64,000 nucleotides of DNA from DATEDA01 sp963789885. GTDB lineage: Bacteria > Pseudomonadota > Gammaproteobacteria > Burkholderiales > SG8-39. A program made the translations under genes and the position numbers. The notes beneath the pieces were generated by a model. The model had not been told where the DNA came from and did not search any database. It saw only the letters and a list, made by a program, of their open reading frames with translations. The stretch is from contig CAWBNB010000010.1 of NCBI GenBank assembly GCA_963789885.1, forward strand, positions 1 to 64,000, written 5' to 3'. Of this stretch, positions 25,050 through 34,019 are shown piece after piece. The stretch's first letter is position 1. Every line of letters starts with the position of its first letter.

Positions 25050-26287
25050 ACGGCGAAGCCGTCGAGCGGCACCTCGGGCGCCCGTCCGGCCGCGATGTCC
25101 GCGATCACGCGCCCGCAGCCGAGCGCGAGCGTGAAGCCGAGCGCGCCCTGCCCGCAGTCGAGCAGCAGGTTCGGGTAGCGCGTCGCGCCGAGGACGGGTG
25201 TCCCCTTCGGGGTCGCCGGCCGCAGGCCGCACCACGGCTTGAGCTGCGAGAAGTCGGAGGCCTCCGGGAAGGCCGCGCGCGTCTCGTCGAGGAGCGTCGC
25301 GACGCGCGATTCGTCGATCGTCGGGGCGTAGCCCGCGAGATCGGCCATGCCGGCGACGCGCAGCTCGTCGCCGAGCCGGGCGTAGACGATCTTCTTCTTG
25401 AAGTCGGTGATGCTGATGCGCGGGGCGACGTGCCCCGGGCCGATCGCTAGAGTGAGGCTGTAGCCCTTGAGGGGATACACCGGCAGCCGGATGCCGAGCG
25501 GTCGCACGAGGCGCGGGCTCGCCGCGCCGAGCGCGAGCACGTAGCGGTCGGCCTCCAGCACGCCGCGGCTCGTCTCGACGCCGAGGATGCGGTCGCGCCA
25601 CCTCAGCAGGCGGTGGATCTCGGTGTTCAGGAGGAACTGCGCGCCGCTCGCGCGGAGCAGCCGCTCGAGGCTCACGCAGAACTCGTAGCAGTCGCCGGCG
25701 TCCTCGCTCGGCGTGTAGATCCCGCCCGCGAGCCGCGGCCGCATCGCCGTGAGCGCGGGCTCGAGGGCCATGCATTCCTCGGCCGAAAGGGCCTGCTGGT
25801 CCGAACCGAGGCTCGCCTGGTACTCGAGCAGGCGGCGTGCGGACTCGAACGAGGCGGGGTCCGAGTGCACCACCAGCTTGCCGTTGCGGACGTAATCGAA
25901 CTGGGCCGGCTCCGCGGCGACGAACCGGTGCATCAGCGCGCGGCTGTAGTAAGCGAGGCGCAGCAGGCGGCGCGTCGTGAGGTCGGCCTGGGCCCGCGTG
26001 CAGGCGAGGATGAACTCGAGGCACCAGCGCCACTGGTGCACGTCGAGCGCCGGCGCGAAGCGCAGCGGCGAGTCGCGGCGGAAGAGCCACGGCGGGATCT
26101 TCGGCAGGACGCCGGGGCTCGCGAGCGGCGCGACGTAGCTGTACGAGAGCTGGCCGCCGTTCGCGTAGCTGGTCTCGAGCCCGACGCCGTCATTCCGCTC
26201 GACCACCGCGACCTCGTGGCCGTCGCGCGCAAGGTAGTAGGCGGCGGCGAGCCCGACCACGCCGCCGCCGAGGACGAGAATTTTCAA
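25046..26287 (-). CDS. dadA: D-amino acid dehydrogenase (DadA family), FAD-dependent
   Basis: This predicted 413-residue flavoenzyme oxidises D-amino acids to 2-oxo acids and passes electrons to the respiratory chain. The N-terminus has the dinucleotide-binding fold (KILVLGGGVVGLAAAYYLA) followed by the DadA-type stretch ETSYANGGQLSYSY, and the C-terminus has the second FAD motif (LDCGQGALGFTLALG). The frame stays open far upstream, but homology begins at KILVLGGG. I therefore choose the TTG at 26287, which has GAGG about 9 nt before it. The start codon is the least certain point. The adjoining cytochrome c gene could supply an electron acceptor; that is inference. Confidence 0.85.
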   Translation of the reverse strand: MKILVLGGGVVGLAAAYYLARDGHEVAVVERNDGVGLETSYANGGQLSYSYVAPLASPGVLPKIPPWLFRRDSPLRFAPALDVHQWRWCLEFILACTRAQADLTTRRLLRLAYYSRALMHRFVAAEPAQFDYVRNGKLVVHSDPASFESARRLLEYQASLGSDQQALSAEECMALEPALTAMRPRLAGGIYTPSEDAGDCYEFCVSLERLLRASGAQFLLNTEIHRLLRWRDRILGVETSRGVLEADRYVLALGAASPRLVRPLGIRLPVYPLKGYSLTLAIGPGHVAPRISITDFKKKIVYARLGDELRVAGMADLAGYAPTIDESRVATLLDETRAAFPEASDFSQLKPWCGLRPATPKGTPVLGATRYPNLLLDCGQGALGFTLALGCGRVIADIAAGRAPEVPLDGFAV

Positions 26288-26340
26288 CGCGCGGACCCTC
26301 GGCGAGGAACGCCGAAGTCTACCTGCTCGCGCGCGGGGTG

Positions 26341-27277
26341 CTACTGCGTCGTCGTCATCGCGCGTCCCGCGATCTGGCGCCGGAACTCGCGCAGCTTCGC
26401 CTTGACGCGCTGCGCGTTCGCGGGGCCCATGCGGATCAGCGTCTTCTGCCCGGCCGAGCGCGCTTCCAGCCCCGGCTCCGCGAACTCGTACATGATCCAG
26501 GGCTTCGCGAGCTTGATCGGCCCCGCGACCTCCGGCGTGACGAGCAGGTGGTCGATGACCTCCACCAGCCGGTCGTTGAAGTAGCCTTTCGGGTAGCCGA
26601 GCTCCCGGTAGGCCTGCTGGAAGAGCGGATAGAAGCGCACGTAGAGCGCGACGAGCTTGCCGGTATCGACCGATTCCATCACCTTCAGGAACGGCTCGTA
26701 GCGGCGGGCGTTCTCCTGGGCGAGATAGGCGGTGTCCCCGCCGGTCGTGGCGAACGCTCCCGGGGTCTGCTTGACCGGCCACATGCGCTGCGGCGCCTTC
26801 TTCCGCGGCAGGTTGTCCACGGTCACGACGATGCGCCGGACGAGCCCTGTCGGGATCAGGTACTCGTCGATCGCCGCGCGATCGAGGACGCCCGCAAGCG
26901 CGTCCGTGACGGGCTGGTCGCTGACGTCGAGGGCGGGAAGCGGCGTTGCCGGCTCGGCGCCGACGGCGACCTCGGGCTTCGCGGCCTCGATCGGGTGCTG
27001 GATCGCCGGCTCGCCTTGCGCTTCGGGCGCGGGCCGGGTTTCAGCGACTGGGGGTGCCGGGGGCGCAGCCGGCTGTGTCTCCGGTTGCCGCGACCAGTAG
27101 TAGGTAGCCGGCGCCCGCCGCCGCGATCACGAGCGCAGTGACCGCGAGCCCGATCGCCCGCCGCCGGCGGGCGGCAGTGTCCGCCGCCGCGAAGCGGTAG
27201 GCGTACGGCGGGTCGTCGACGTGCGATTCCGCGCGCGCCGCTTCGCCTGCGCCTTCGAGCGAGATGTCCTCCCGCAT
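26341..27277 (-). CDS. DUF3014-type single-pass membrane protein (one frameshift near 27105)
   Basis: The N-terminal part (MREDISLEG) has one membrane segment (AIGLAVTALVIAAAGAGY). The frame then breaks at about 27105. The other frame continues with a proline/alanine-rich linker and LPALDVSDQPVTDALAGVL, followed by the conserved periplasmic core (VDNLPRKKAPQRMWPVKQ, RYEPFLKVMESVD, YPKGYFNDRLVEVIDHLL). This layout matches DUF3014 proteins, whose function is not established. The two frames abut exactly where the membrane helix leads into the linker, so I read them as one gene of about 311 residues. Confidence 0.75.
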
Positions 27278-27407
27278 GGTGCTACGACTGTAACCGGTCA
27301 CGCGAGTTCAAGCGAGCGCGGGTGAAATGTCGGGGGTGCCCGACAGGATGCTCGGCGGAGCGCTGCGACGCTAAGCTCCCATGCAATTCGAGCCGAAGGA
27401 GGACGTC

Positions 27408-27722
27408 GTGATCGACATCCGCTCAATCGTCGCGCTCGCCGCGGCCGCGCTCTTCACGATCGCAGCCCAGGCTGAGCCGGCCGCAACCGGGAAAAGCGAG
27501 GATCGGCCGGCGGCGACTCAGCCCGCGCCGCAATCCGGCTTCAAGCAGGACGTGAAGCGTGCCTGGTCGGACACGCGCGCCGGCATCCACCGCGCCGGCC
27601 GCGAGATTCGCGACGGCTTGCGCTCGGCGGGGCGGGCCACCGGCGAGGCGTTCCGGTCCGGCTGGCGCAAGGTGAAGGAGAGCTTCGCCGGCGCGCCGCA
27701 GCGCAGCGACGGCGCGGGCTAG
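27408..27722 (+). CDS. Small secreted basic protein of unknown function
   Basis: I chose the GTG at 27408 because a perfect AAGGAGG (27396-27402) lies five bases upstream; an ATG at 27381 has no such site. The 104-residue product begins with a signal peptide (IRSIVALAAAALFTIAAQA) and then a polar, Arg/Lys-rich helical region (FKQDVKRAWSDTRAGIHRAG, TGEAFRSGWRKVKESFAG). I do not recognise a family. It lies divergently from the DUF3014 gene and convergently with the small gene that follows. Confidence 0.6.
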   Translation: MIDIRSIVALAAAALFTIAAQAEPAATGKSEDRPAATQPAPQSGFKQDVKRAWSDTRAGIHRAGREIRDGLRSAGRATGEAFRSGWRKVKESFAGAPQRSDGAG

Positions 27723-27729
27723 CCTCCGG

Positions 27730-28005
27730 TCAGCTGGCCCGGGTTACGGCGTAGGTGCCCGGTGCGAGCGCGCCTGCGCGGCACAGCCGGTTGAGCAGCG
27801 GGTAGAGGCCGACGAACTTCAGGCCGCCGGTCAGCCAGTCGTCGAGCTCCCGGTCGAGATAGGGATCGGGGCCGCCGTGGATGAACGCGATGGCCGGAAG
27901 CCGGTTCGGCGCGAGCCCGAGATCCGGCCCTACCGCGAAGCCCCGCTTCGCGGGGAAGGTGCACCGCACCAGCCGCTCCAGCTCGCTCGCTTCGAGGACT
28001 CTCAT
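27730..28005 (-). CDS. Conserved hypothetical protein, 91 residues
   Basis: The ATG at 28005 is preceded by GGAGGGAGG, which favours it over an upstream in-frame start at 28041. The product is small and soluble, with no signal peptide. Recognisable pieces are RCTFPAKRGFAVGPDLGLA and AFIHGGPDPYLDRELDDWL. I do not recognise the family. It ends seven bases from the convergent secreted-protein gene. Confidence 0.55.
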   Translation of the reverse strand: MRVLEASELERLVRCTFPAKRGFAVGPDLGLAPNRLPAIAFIHGGPDPYLDRELDDWLTGGLKFVGLYPLLNRLCRAGALAPGTYAVTRAS

Positions 28006-28107
28006 CGCACGCCTCCCTCCGATGTGAGCCCATCGTGGCATACGGAGGTAACCCGACGATGTCCGGCGTGTTCCCGATTGTTACCGTAGGGGTAACCGCT
28101 ATCCGCC

Positions 28108-30246
28108 CTAGACGGTGGCGGCTTCCTGCCCGCCGCGGAAGTCGTGCCACCACCGCGCGGCGGCCTCCTGGGTCCAGGGGTGCGCCTGCAGGGCAGCGGC
28201 GAACACCGCGATCAGCTCCTCGACCCGTTGCGGCCGGTCGGCCGCGTCCTTCGCGAGGCAGCGCGCAACGAGATCGTCGATCGCCCTCGGGACGGGCTGC
28301 TTCGCCGCCGCCGAGACCCGCGGCGCTTCGACCTCGAGCACCTGCCGCGCGAGCTCGAGCTCGTTCGGAGCGTCGAACACGCGCTTGCCCGTAAGGAGGT
28401 AGAACGCCAGCGCGCCGACGGCGTAGACGTCGACCGTCGGCGCGGCTTCCGACGGGTTGCGGATGCGCTCGGGGGCCATGTAGGTCGGCGTGCCGAGGAG
28501 CCGCGCGTACTGGGTGATGTCGCGGGTGTCGGTCGCGCGCACGTCCTTGATCAGCCCGAAGTCGAGCACCTTGACGACGTCGGACTCGCCGCCGCGCTCG
28601 CACAGCATCACGTTCGCCGGCTTGATGTCGCGGTGGATGAGCCCCTTGGCGTGCGCCTCGCGCAGGCTCTCGCACACCTGCTTCAGGATGTGCGCGACGC
28701 GCGACACGGCTTGAGCGCCGTCCTGGTCGACGAGCTTCGCGAGCGTGATGCCGTCGATGTATTCCATCGCGTAGAAGAACGTCCCGTCGCGGGTGCGGCC
28801 GTAGTCGAAGATCTCGATCGTCGAGGGGTGCTCGAGCCGGCTCGCGAGCTGCACCTCGCGCTCGAAGCGGGCGATCAGCTCGTCGGTGGCGAGGTGGGGC
28901 TTCAGGATCTTGAGCGCCGTCGGCCGCCGCAGGAGCGCGTGCACTGCGCGGTGCACGGTCGCCATGCCGCCCTCGTCGATCTTGCCCTCCAGCCGGTAGA
29001 CGCCGAGCTGGCGCTCCTCGCGCCGCAGCTGGGCGACCGAGAACGTCGACCCGAGCGCCACGGCCACCGCGATCACCAGCATCGCGAACACCACCTGGAA
29101 TGCGACCGTGAGGTAGCGGATCGGCGCGTACGCCTCGTCGCGCGACACCTCGACCGCAATGCCCATGTCGTACTCCGGCAGCCACCGCCAGGCGCCGATG
29201 ACCTCGAGCCCGACGTAGTTGCGGTACGGCTCGAGCAGCACGCCCTCGTGCGCGCGCGAATCGGCGTCGGTGCGGCTTGCGATCGCGCGCTCGACGAGCG
29301 GCGTGAGCGCCCGCGCACCGAGGTCGGGGGGCGGCAATTCGCCGCGCATCAGCTCGACGCCCGGGTCGCGGAGCCGGACGTTGAACGCCGCGGTGGTCGC
29401 GCCCGGCGGCAGCAGCCCCGCGTCGCGGAGCTGCAGAAAGTACCTGGCCTTGGTGAGCAGGAGCCCGCTCTCGTCGAACGCGTATCCCTCGACGGTCGAT
29501 TCCGATTCGGTCAGCCACCCGAGACCGAACAGTCCGGCGAACCGGGTGTCGGCGTAGAGGCCGAGCTCGAGCGCGGCGATGATCCGGCCGTCGGACGCGC
29601 GCACCGGCGACGCGAACCAGGCGATCGGCCGGTCGTACGCCGACCGCCCGACCTCGGGGATCCGCTCGCGCTCCGGGCGCGGCGAAATGAAGCGCGTCTC
29701 GCCCTTGAACACCGGCGCGAGGTCCGCGAGCACGCTCGGGCCCACGCGCGCGCCGATGTGGCTCTCGACGCGCGTGGCGATGATCCGGCCCTCGCGGTCG
29801 ACGGCGTTGATCGCGACCGAGTCGCGGTCGACGAAGAACGGCGCGAGCGCGTTCACGAACTGCACCCGTGCAGGCGAAGCCCACAGCGCCTCCCGCTTCG
29901 CGCCGGCGCGAGACTGGGCCTCGAGCCGCCGCACCGCTTCGCCGACCTCCGGGTCGGCGGCCCAGCGCTCGGCTTCGGCGCGCTTGGTTCCCGCCCAGAC
30001 CCGGAGCGCATCCACTTTCGACTCGAGCACCGCGCGCAGGGACGCCGTCCGCACCTCCTCGAGCGAGCGCTTGACGCCGGTGTAGGTCCAGTAACCTAGG
30101 CCGCCCAGGATCAGGACCGCGATCGCGACCGCTTCGACCCGCTGCTCGGTGGTGCCGAAGAAGACGACGGCGAGCGAGCGCCGCTGCCGCGGCAGGCCCT
30201 TTGGCGCGTCGGGGTCGCGCCGCTCGACGGTCGGTTCGGGGAGCAC
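28108..30246 (-). CDS. Transmembrane serine/threonine protein kinase with N-terminal extracytoplasmic sensor
   Basis: About 712 residues from a GTG at 30246, chosen because conserved sequence starts just after it (the frame is open further upstream). A membrane helix (about 37-57) is followed by a large extracytoplasmic region (about 60-370) of Cache type (RIIATRVESHIGARVG, GRIIAALELGLYADTRF). A second helix (VVFAMLVIAVAVALG) leads to a Hanks-type kinase (about 415-690). Kinase motifs: GKIDEGGMATVHRA loop, ALKIL lysine, HRDIKPANV catalytic loop, DFG and APER, all intact. It should phosphorylate Ser/Thr in response to an external ligand. The sensor is N-terminal, unlike PASTA kinases, where it is C-terminal. 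Confidence 0.85.
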   Translation of the reverse strand: MLPEPTVERRDPDAPKGLPRQRRSLAVVFFGTTEQRVEAVAIAVLILGGLGYWTYTGVKRSLEEVRTASLRAVLESKVDALRVWAGTKRAEAERWAADPEVGEAVRRLEAQSRAGAKREALWASPARVQFVNALAPFFVDRDSVAINAVDREGRIIATRVESHIGARVGPSVLADLAPVFKGETRFISPRPERERIPEVGRSAYDRPIAWFASPVRASDGRIIAALELGLYADTRFAGLFGLGWLTESESTVEGYAFDESGLLLTKARYFLQLRDAGLLPPGATTAAFNVRLRDPGVELMRGELPPPDLGARALTPLVERAIASRTDADSRAHEGVLLEPYRNYVGLEVIGAWRWLPEYDMGIAVEVSRDEAYAPIRYLTVAFQVVFAMLVIAVAVALGSTFSVAQLRREERQLGVYRLEGKIDEGGMATVHRAVHALLRRPTALKILKPHLATDELIARFEREVQLASRLEHPSTIEIFDYGRTRDGTFFYAMEYIDGITLAKLVDQDGAQAVSRVAHILKQVCESLREAHAKGLIHRDIKPANVMLCERGGESDVVKVLDFGLIKDVRATDTRDITQYARLLGTPTYMAPERIRNPSEAAPTVDVYAVGALAFYLLTGKRVFDAPNELELARQVLEVEAPRVSAAAKQPVPRAIDDLVARCLAKDAADRPQRVEELIAVFAAALQAHPWTQEAAARWWHDFRGGQEAATV

Positions 30247-30301
30247 CGGGAAAGTGTAGCGGTCCGGGTCCCCGGCCGAGGGCGCCGCCCGACGGCGCGC
30301 T

Positions 30302-31189
30302 TCAGGCAGAGGCGGGGAGCGGCGCCACGTGGTCCCTGATCGCGCCGGGCGTGGTCCACCACACCCGCCCGCCCTGCACGATGTACCGCAGCGCCCGCCG
30401 CAGATGCCGCAGCCGGTGCGGTTGTCCGACGAGATAGGGATGCAGCGCAATCCCCATGACCAGCGGCTGCTGCGCGCTCTGCGCGAGCATCTCCTCGTAG
30501 CAGTCGACGATCATGTCGGCGAACTCCTCCGCCGAGTTCAGGCGGGCGACGATCGCCGGGATGTCGTTGATCTCCTGCGGGTACGGGATCGACCACAGCT
30601 CGCCCTGGCGCGTGCGGAAGCGCAGCGGCTGGTCGTCGTGGCACCAGTTGAGGACGTAGGTGTAGCCCGCTTCCTGCAGCAGATCCGGCGTCACGTGGCT
30701 CTCGGAGATCCAGGGCGAGAGCCATCCCTGCGGCGGGCGTCCCTCCTCGCGGCGCATCCGCTCGGTGCATGCGGCGATCAGCGCGCGCTCGTCGGCCTCG
30801 CCGAGGTCGCCCTGCCGCTCGGCGTTGGTGTGCCCGTGGCCGATGATCTCGTCCCCGCGCTTGCGAAACGCCGCGATCACCTCCGGGCAGTAGTCGTAGA
30901 GCGCGGTGTTGATCAGCGCGCCCACCGGCAGCTTCAGCTCCTCGAAGAGATCGAGGCAGCGCCAAACGCCGACGCGGTTGCCGTAGTCGCGCCACGCATA
31001 GTTGAGTACGTCGGGGTCGCCCGAAGGCGCGAGCTTCGCGCCGAGCCCCTGGCCGAACTCGAAGTGCTCGACGTTGAAGCCGATGTAGACGGCAAGCCGC
31101 CGCCCCTCGGGCCACGAGTAGTCGGGCCGGCGCGTGATCGGCAAGTACTCGTAGCGGCCGTGAGCGCGAAGCGGGCGGAGGCTGGACAT
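30302..31189 (-). CDS. Polysaccharide-deacetylase-fold hydrolase, PuuE/cyclic-amidase-like
   Basis: A 295-residue cytoplasmic protein of the NodB/polysaccharide deacetylase fold. It has no signal peptide, and the usual TFDD motif is replaced by NVEHFE, as in PuuE-type allantoinases and cyclic-imide hydrolases. Other motifs: GHGHTNAER (metal ligands), GWLSPW and ALHPYLVGQPHR. I start at ATG 31189 (MSSLRPLRAHGRYEY) because the longer open frame upstream is low-complexity. A substrate containing a C-N bond fits the neighbouring nitrogen-compound importers, but the substrate is not readable from sequence. Confidence 0.7.
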   Translation of the reverse strand: MSSLRPLRAHGRYEYLPITRRPDYSWPEGRRLAVYIGFNVEHFEFGQGLGAKLAPSGDPDVLNYAWRDYGNRVGVWRCLDLFEELKLPVGALINTALYDYCPEVIAAFRKRGDEIIGHGHTNAERQGDLGEADERALIAACTERMRREEGRPPQGWLSPWISESHVTPDLLQEAGYTYVLNWCHDDQPLRFRTRQGELWSIPYPQEINDIPAIVARLNSAEEFADMIVDCYEEMLAQSAQQPLVMGIALHPYLVGQPHRLRHLRRALRYIVQGGRVWWTTPGAIRDHVAPLPASA

Positions 31190-31355
31190 CGGCGGTTTCC
31201 GGGAATGGACGGCGGGCACACTACTACTTCCGGCGCTTCGCCGGGAAGACGCGCACCGGGACCCGCCGCCGCCGGGGCGAGCCCCGGGCTGACGCGCGCG
31301 GTCGAACCGGGGGAAAATACGCCTCCCCGGCGCCGGCCGGGGCAAGGAGAGCCGC

Positions 31356-31913
31356 ATGCGCATCGAATGCCACGTCCACGGCAACATCCCGCTTCGCCAC
31401 GGCGTCACCACCGCGCAGGTCGAGACGGCATTGCGCCCGTGGCTCGAGTACATCGACGAGGACTCGCTCGCCGACGCGCACTCGGTCTACGAGGACGAGC
31501 CCGGAATCGTGTTCGACGGGCGCGAGCGGCTGCTCGAGCTCTGCTGGACGGGGGACGTCGGCCGCACCTTTCGCGAGACGATCGAATCCGCGCTGACCGG
31601 CCTCAACCCCTACACCGAGCGCGCGGCCGAGATCGAGGTGAGCTACTACCACGACGACGGGCAGGACGAGTTCGGGATCGTGTTCGTCGGCCCGACGCCC
31701 GAGGCGATCCACGAAGCGCAGCGCCAGGCGATGATCGAGGATGTCTCGCACACGCTCGCGCGCCAGTTCGGCGACTCGGAGATCGGCGAGGTCGTCGCGC
31801 TGCTCAACCAGCTCTTCGCGCGCACCACGCCGAGCGCGGGCGGCGCGGTCAGGCAGGGCTCGGTCACGATGCCGGCGCCGGTGAGCGACAAGGGACGGCG
31901 GCGTTTGCATTGA
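31356..31913 (+). CDS. Conserved hypothetical protein (DUF6806-like)
   Basis: A 185-residue soluble, acidic protein beginning MRIECHVHGNIPLRHGV, preceded by AAGGAGA. From memory it resembles the betaproteobacterial family DUF6806; function unknown. Motifs include LEYIDEDSLADAHSVYEDEP and YYHDDGQDEFGIVFVGPTP. It is divergent from the deacetylase-fold gene and followed by a small lipoprotein gene in the same direction. Confidence 0.65.
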   Translation: MRIECHVHGNIPLRHGVTTAQVETALRPWLEYIDEDSLADAHSVYEDEPGIVFDGRERLLELCWTGDVGRTFRETIESALTGLNPYTERAAEIEVSYYHDDGQDEFGIVFVGPTPEAIHEAQRQAMIEDVSHTLARQFGDSEIGEVVALLNQLFARTTPSAGGAVRQGSVTMPAPVSDKGRRRLH

Positions 31914-31978
31914 GAACTTGGACGTGCTGCATCGCAGGTGGAGCCTGCGCTGCAGCACCGAGGATTCGAGAAAACCAG

Positions 31979-32176
31979 ATGAAACGCCTATCGATTCTCG
32001 TCGTGCTCGCGTGCCTCGCGGCTTCCGGCTGTTCGACCGATCAGGTCGCGCGGGCCGTGTATTACAGCTTCAGGGTCCAGAACCAGGCGCCGGATTTCAC
32101 GCCGCCGATGCAATCGCGGGGCGAGTCGCTGTCGTACGAACGCTACCAGCAGGAACGGCGCGGCGAGTCACGGTAG
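31979..32176 (+). CDS. Small predicted lipoprotein, 65 residues
   Basis: MKRLSILVVLACLAASGCST is a textbook lipoprotein signal with the lipobox LAASGC, so the mature protein would start at Cys18. The remaining 48 residues are polar (YYSFRVQNQAPDFTPPMQ), with no recognised domain. The gene overlaps the convergent binding-protein gene by 9 bp at their 3' ends. Confidence 0.6.
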   Translation: MKRLSILVVLACLAASGCSTDQVARAVYYSFRVQNQAPDFTPPMQSRGESLSYERYQQERRGESR

Positions 32177-33139
32177 GACCTTGAGGTCCCGCACGTAGTC
32201 GAGCGAGTACGCCTTCCGGTAGTCGAGGCCCGGTTTCAGCAGCCCGGCCTTCACCATGAAATCGAAGGTCCGCTTCCACCGCGCGTCGGTCATCGTCATG
32301 ATCCCCTGCTTCGCGGCGTCGCCGCCGGCGACGATGCCGTAGGCGCGCATCGTCCGGACGCCGAACGCGAGCAGGTCCTCGGTCATCTCCGGGTTCGCCT
32401 TCCTGATCAGCGCGTTCGCCGGCGCCGGGTTGGCGAGGTAGCTCCGGTACCCCTCGGCGGTCGCGCGCACGAAACGCCTGACCGCATCGCCGTTCTTCGC
32501 CAGAAAGCCCTCGGTCGCGACGACGGTCTGCGCGTACGGCGGGTACCCGAGGTCCGCGAGCAGGAACACGGTCGGGGTCACGCCCGCCCTCTCGACCAGG
32601 AACGGCTCCGAGGTCGCATACCCCTGGGTGGCCGAGCGCCTGTCGGCGAGGAACGGCTGCACCGAGAACGAGTACGGCCGCTTCTGGTCGTCGGTGAAGC
32701 CGTACTGCGCGACGAGCCAGGGCCAGAAGGTGGTGTTGCTCGCCGAGCTGATGTAGATCGGGCGCCCCTTGAGGTCCTCGATCCGCTTCACGTCGGAATG
32801 CGCGATCAGCACGACCGGATCCTTCTGGAACGTGGCCGCGACGGTCACGAGCGGCAGATTCTCCTGGCGCCCGAGCAGCACCTGGATGTCGTAGCCCATG
32901 AAGAGATCGGCCTGCCCGGCGAGCAGAAGCTGCATGCCGTTGACCTGCGGGCCGCCCATGCGCACCGTCACGTCGAGCCCGTGCTTGCGGTAGATGCCCT
33001 CCGCGATCGCCTGATAGAACCCGCCGTGCTCCGCCTCCGCGAACCAGTTGGTCAGGAAATCGAGCTTCTGCGGCGCCTGCGCGGACGCCGCGGCGGCGAG
33101 CGCGAACGAAGCGATGACTGCGGCGACGCGGCCGTGCAT
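32168..33139 (-). CDS. NitT/TauT-family ABC transporter substrate-binding protein (NMT1/THI5-like)
   Basis: A 323-residue periplasmic binding protein with a cleavable signal (to about residue 20, ASAQ). The core begins KLDFLTNWFAEAEHGGFYQA and contains GLDVTVRMGGPQVNGMQLLL, typical of NMT1/THI5-like proteins that bind small nitrogen or sulphur compounds such as pyrimidine precursors. It is the last gene of the minus-strand set ATPase / permease / binding protein. The ligand cannot be fixed from sequence. Confidence 0.82.
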   Translation of the reverse strand: MHGRVAAVIASFALAAAASAQAPQKLDFLTNWFAEAEHGGFYQAIAEGIYRKHGLDVTVRMGGPQVNGMQLLLAGQADLFMGYDIQVLLGRQENLPLVTVAATFQKDPVVLIAHSDVKRIEDLKGRPIYISSASNTTFWPWLVAQYGFTDDQKRPYSFSVQPFLADRRSATQGYATSEPFLVERAGVTPTVFLLADLGYPPYAQTVVATEGFLAKNGDAVRRFVRATAEGYRSYLANPAPANALIRKANPEMTEDLLAFGVRTMRAYGIVAGGDAAKQGIMTMTDARWKRTFDFMVKAGLLKPGLDYRKAYSLDYVRDLKVLP

Positions 33140-33218
33140 TCCGGACTCTCCTGGAACGGCGAACGCGCGATTCTAGAGAGAAACCCGTGCCGAAGGCAGC
33201 GGCCTTCGCGCGACCCGC

Positions 33219-34019
33219 TCAGCTCTCGGGCGCTAGCTCGCTCTCGTGCCAGTGGCCGAGCGCGAGCCTGGAGAGCCACACCATGGCGAGGAAGAGCAGG
33301 ACGCCCGCGACCGTGATCAGCAGGAGCGCGGCGAAGAGGCGCGGCGTCTTGAGCTGGAAGCCGGCCTGCAGGATCTGGTAGGCGAGTCCCGCGCCGTGAC
33401 CGCCGGTGCCGGCGACGAACTCCGCCACCACCGCGCCGATCAGCGCGAGCCCGCTCGCGATGCGCAGTCCGCCGAAAAAGTACGGCGCGGCGCTCGGGAT
33501 GCGCAACCGCAGGAGCGTCTGCAGCCGGGTCGCCCGGTTCATCCGGAAGAGGTTGGCGAGCCCCGGGTTCACGCTCCGCAGGCCGAGCGTCGTGTTCGAG
33601 ATGACCGGGAAGATCGCGACGATGGTCGCGCACACGATCAGCGCGGCCTCGGTGTTCCTGACCCAGATGACGATCAACGGCGAGATCGCCACGATCGGGG
33701 TCACCTGCAGCAGCACGGCATAAGGGAAGAGGCTCGCCTCGACGAGGCGGCTCTGCGCAAACGCGAACGCGATCAGCGTCCCGAGCACGGTCGCGCACAG
33801 GAAGGCGGCGAGCGTGATCCGGAGTGTGATGACGAGCGAGTGCGAGAGCAGTCCCCAGTCCTCGATCAGCGCTTCCGCGACGTCCACCGGCGAGGGGACG
33901 AGGACCTTCTGCACGCCGGAGACCTTCACCAGCGCGTACCAGGCCGCGATCACGACGATGCCGACGAGCACCGGCGCGGCGATGCGGAGGAGCCCGCCGT
34001 TGCCGGAGCGCGGCGTCAT
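33219..34019 (-). CDS. NitT/TauT-family ABC transporter permease
   Basis: A 266-residue inner-membrane protein with about six helices of the BPD_transp_1 family. The EAA-loop region reads RMNRATRLQTLLRLRIPSAA, the coupling site for the ATPase. The ATG at 34019 overlaps the TGA of the ATPase gene (ATGA), indicating translational coupling; an open extension upstream lies inside the ATPase gene and is discounted. Confidence 0.85.
   Translation of the reverse strand: MTPRSGNGGLLRIAAPVLVGIVVIAAWYALVKVSGVQKVLVPSPVDVAEALIEDWGLLSHSLVITLRITLAAFLCATVLGTLIAFAFAQSRLVEASLFPYAVLLQVTPIVAISPLIVIWVRNTEAALIVCATIVAIFPVISNTTLGLRSVNPGLANLFRMNRATRLQTLLRLRIPSAAPYFFGGLRIASGLALIGAVVAEFVAGTGGHGAGLAYQILQAGFQLKTPRLFAALLLITVAGVLLFLAMVWLSRLALGHWHESELAPES

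Noticed and set aside
28144..30099. A 651-residue plus-strand frame opposite the Ser/Thr kinase
   Set aside because: The kinase strand carries all catalytic motifs; the plus-strand translation has none and is Arg/Asp/Val-rich.
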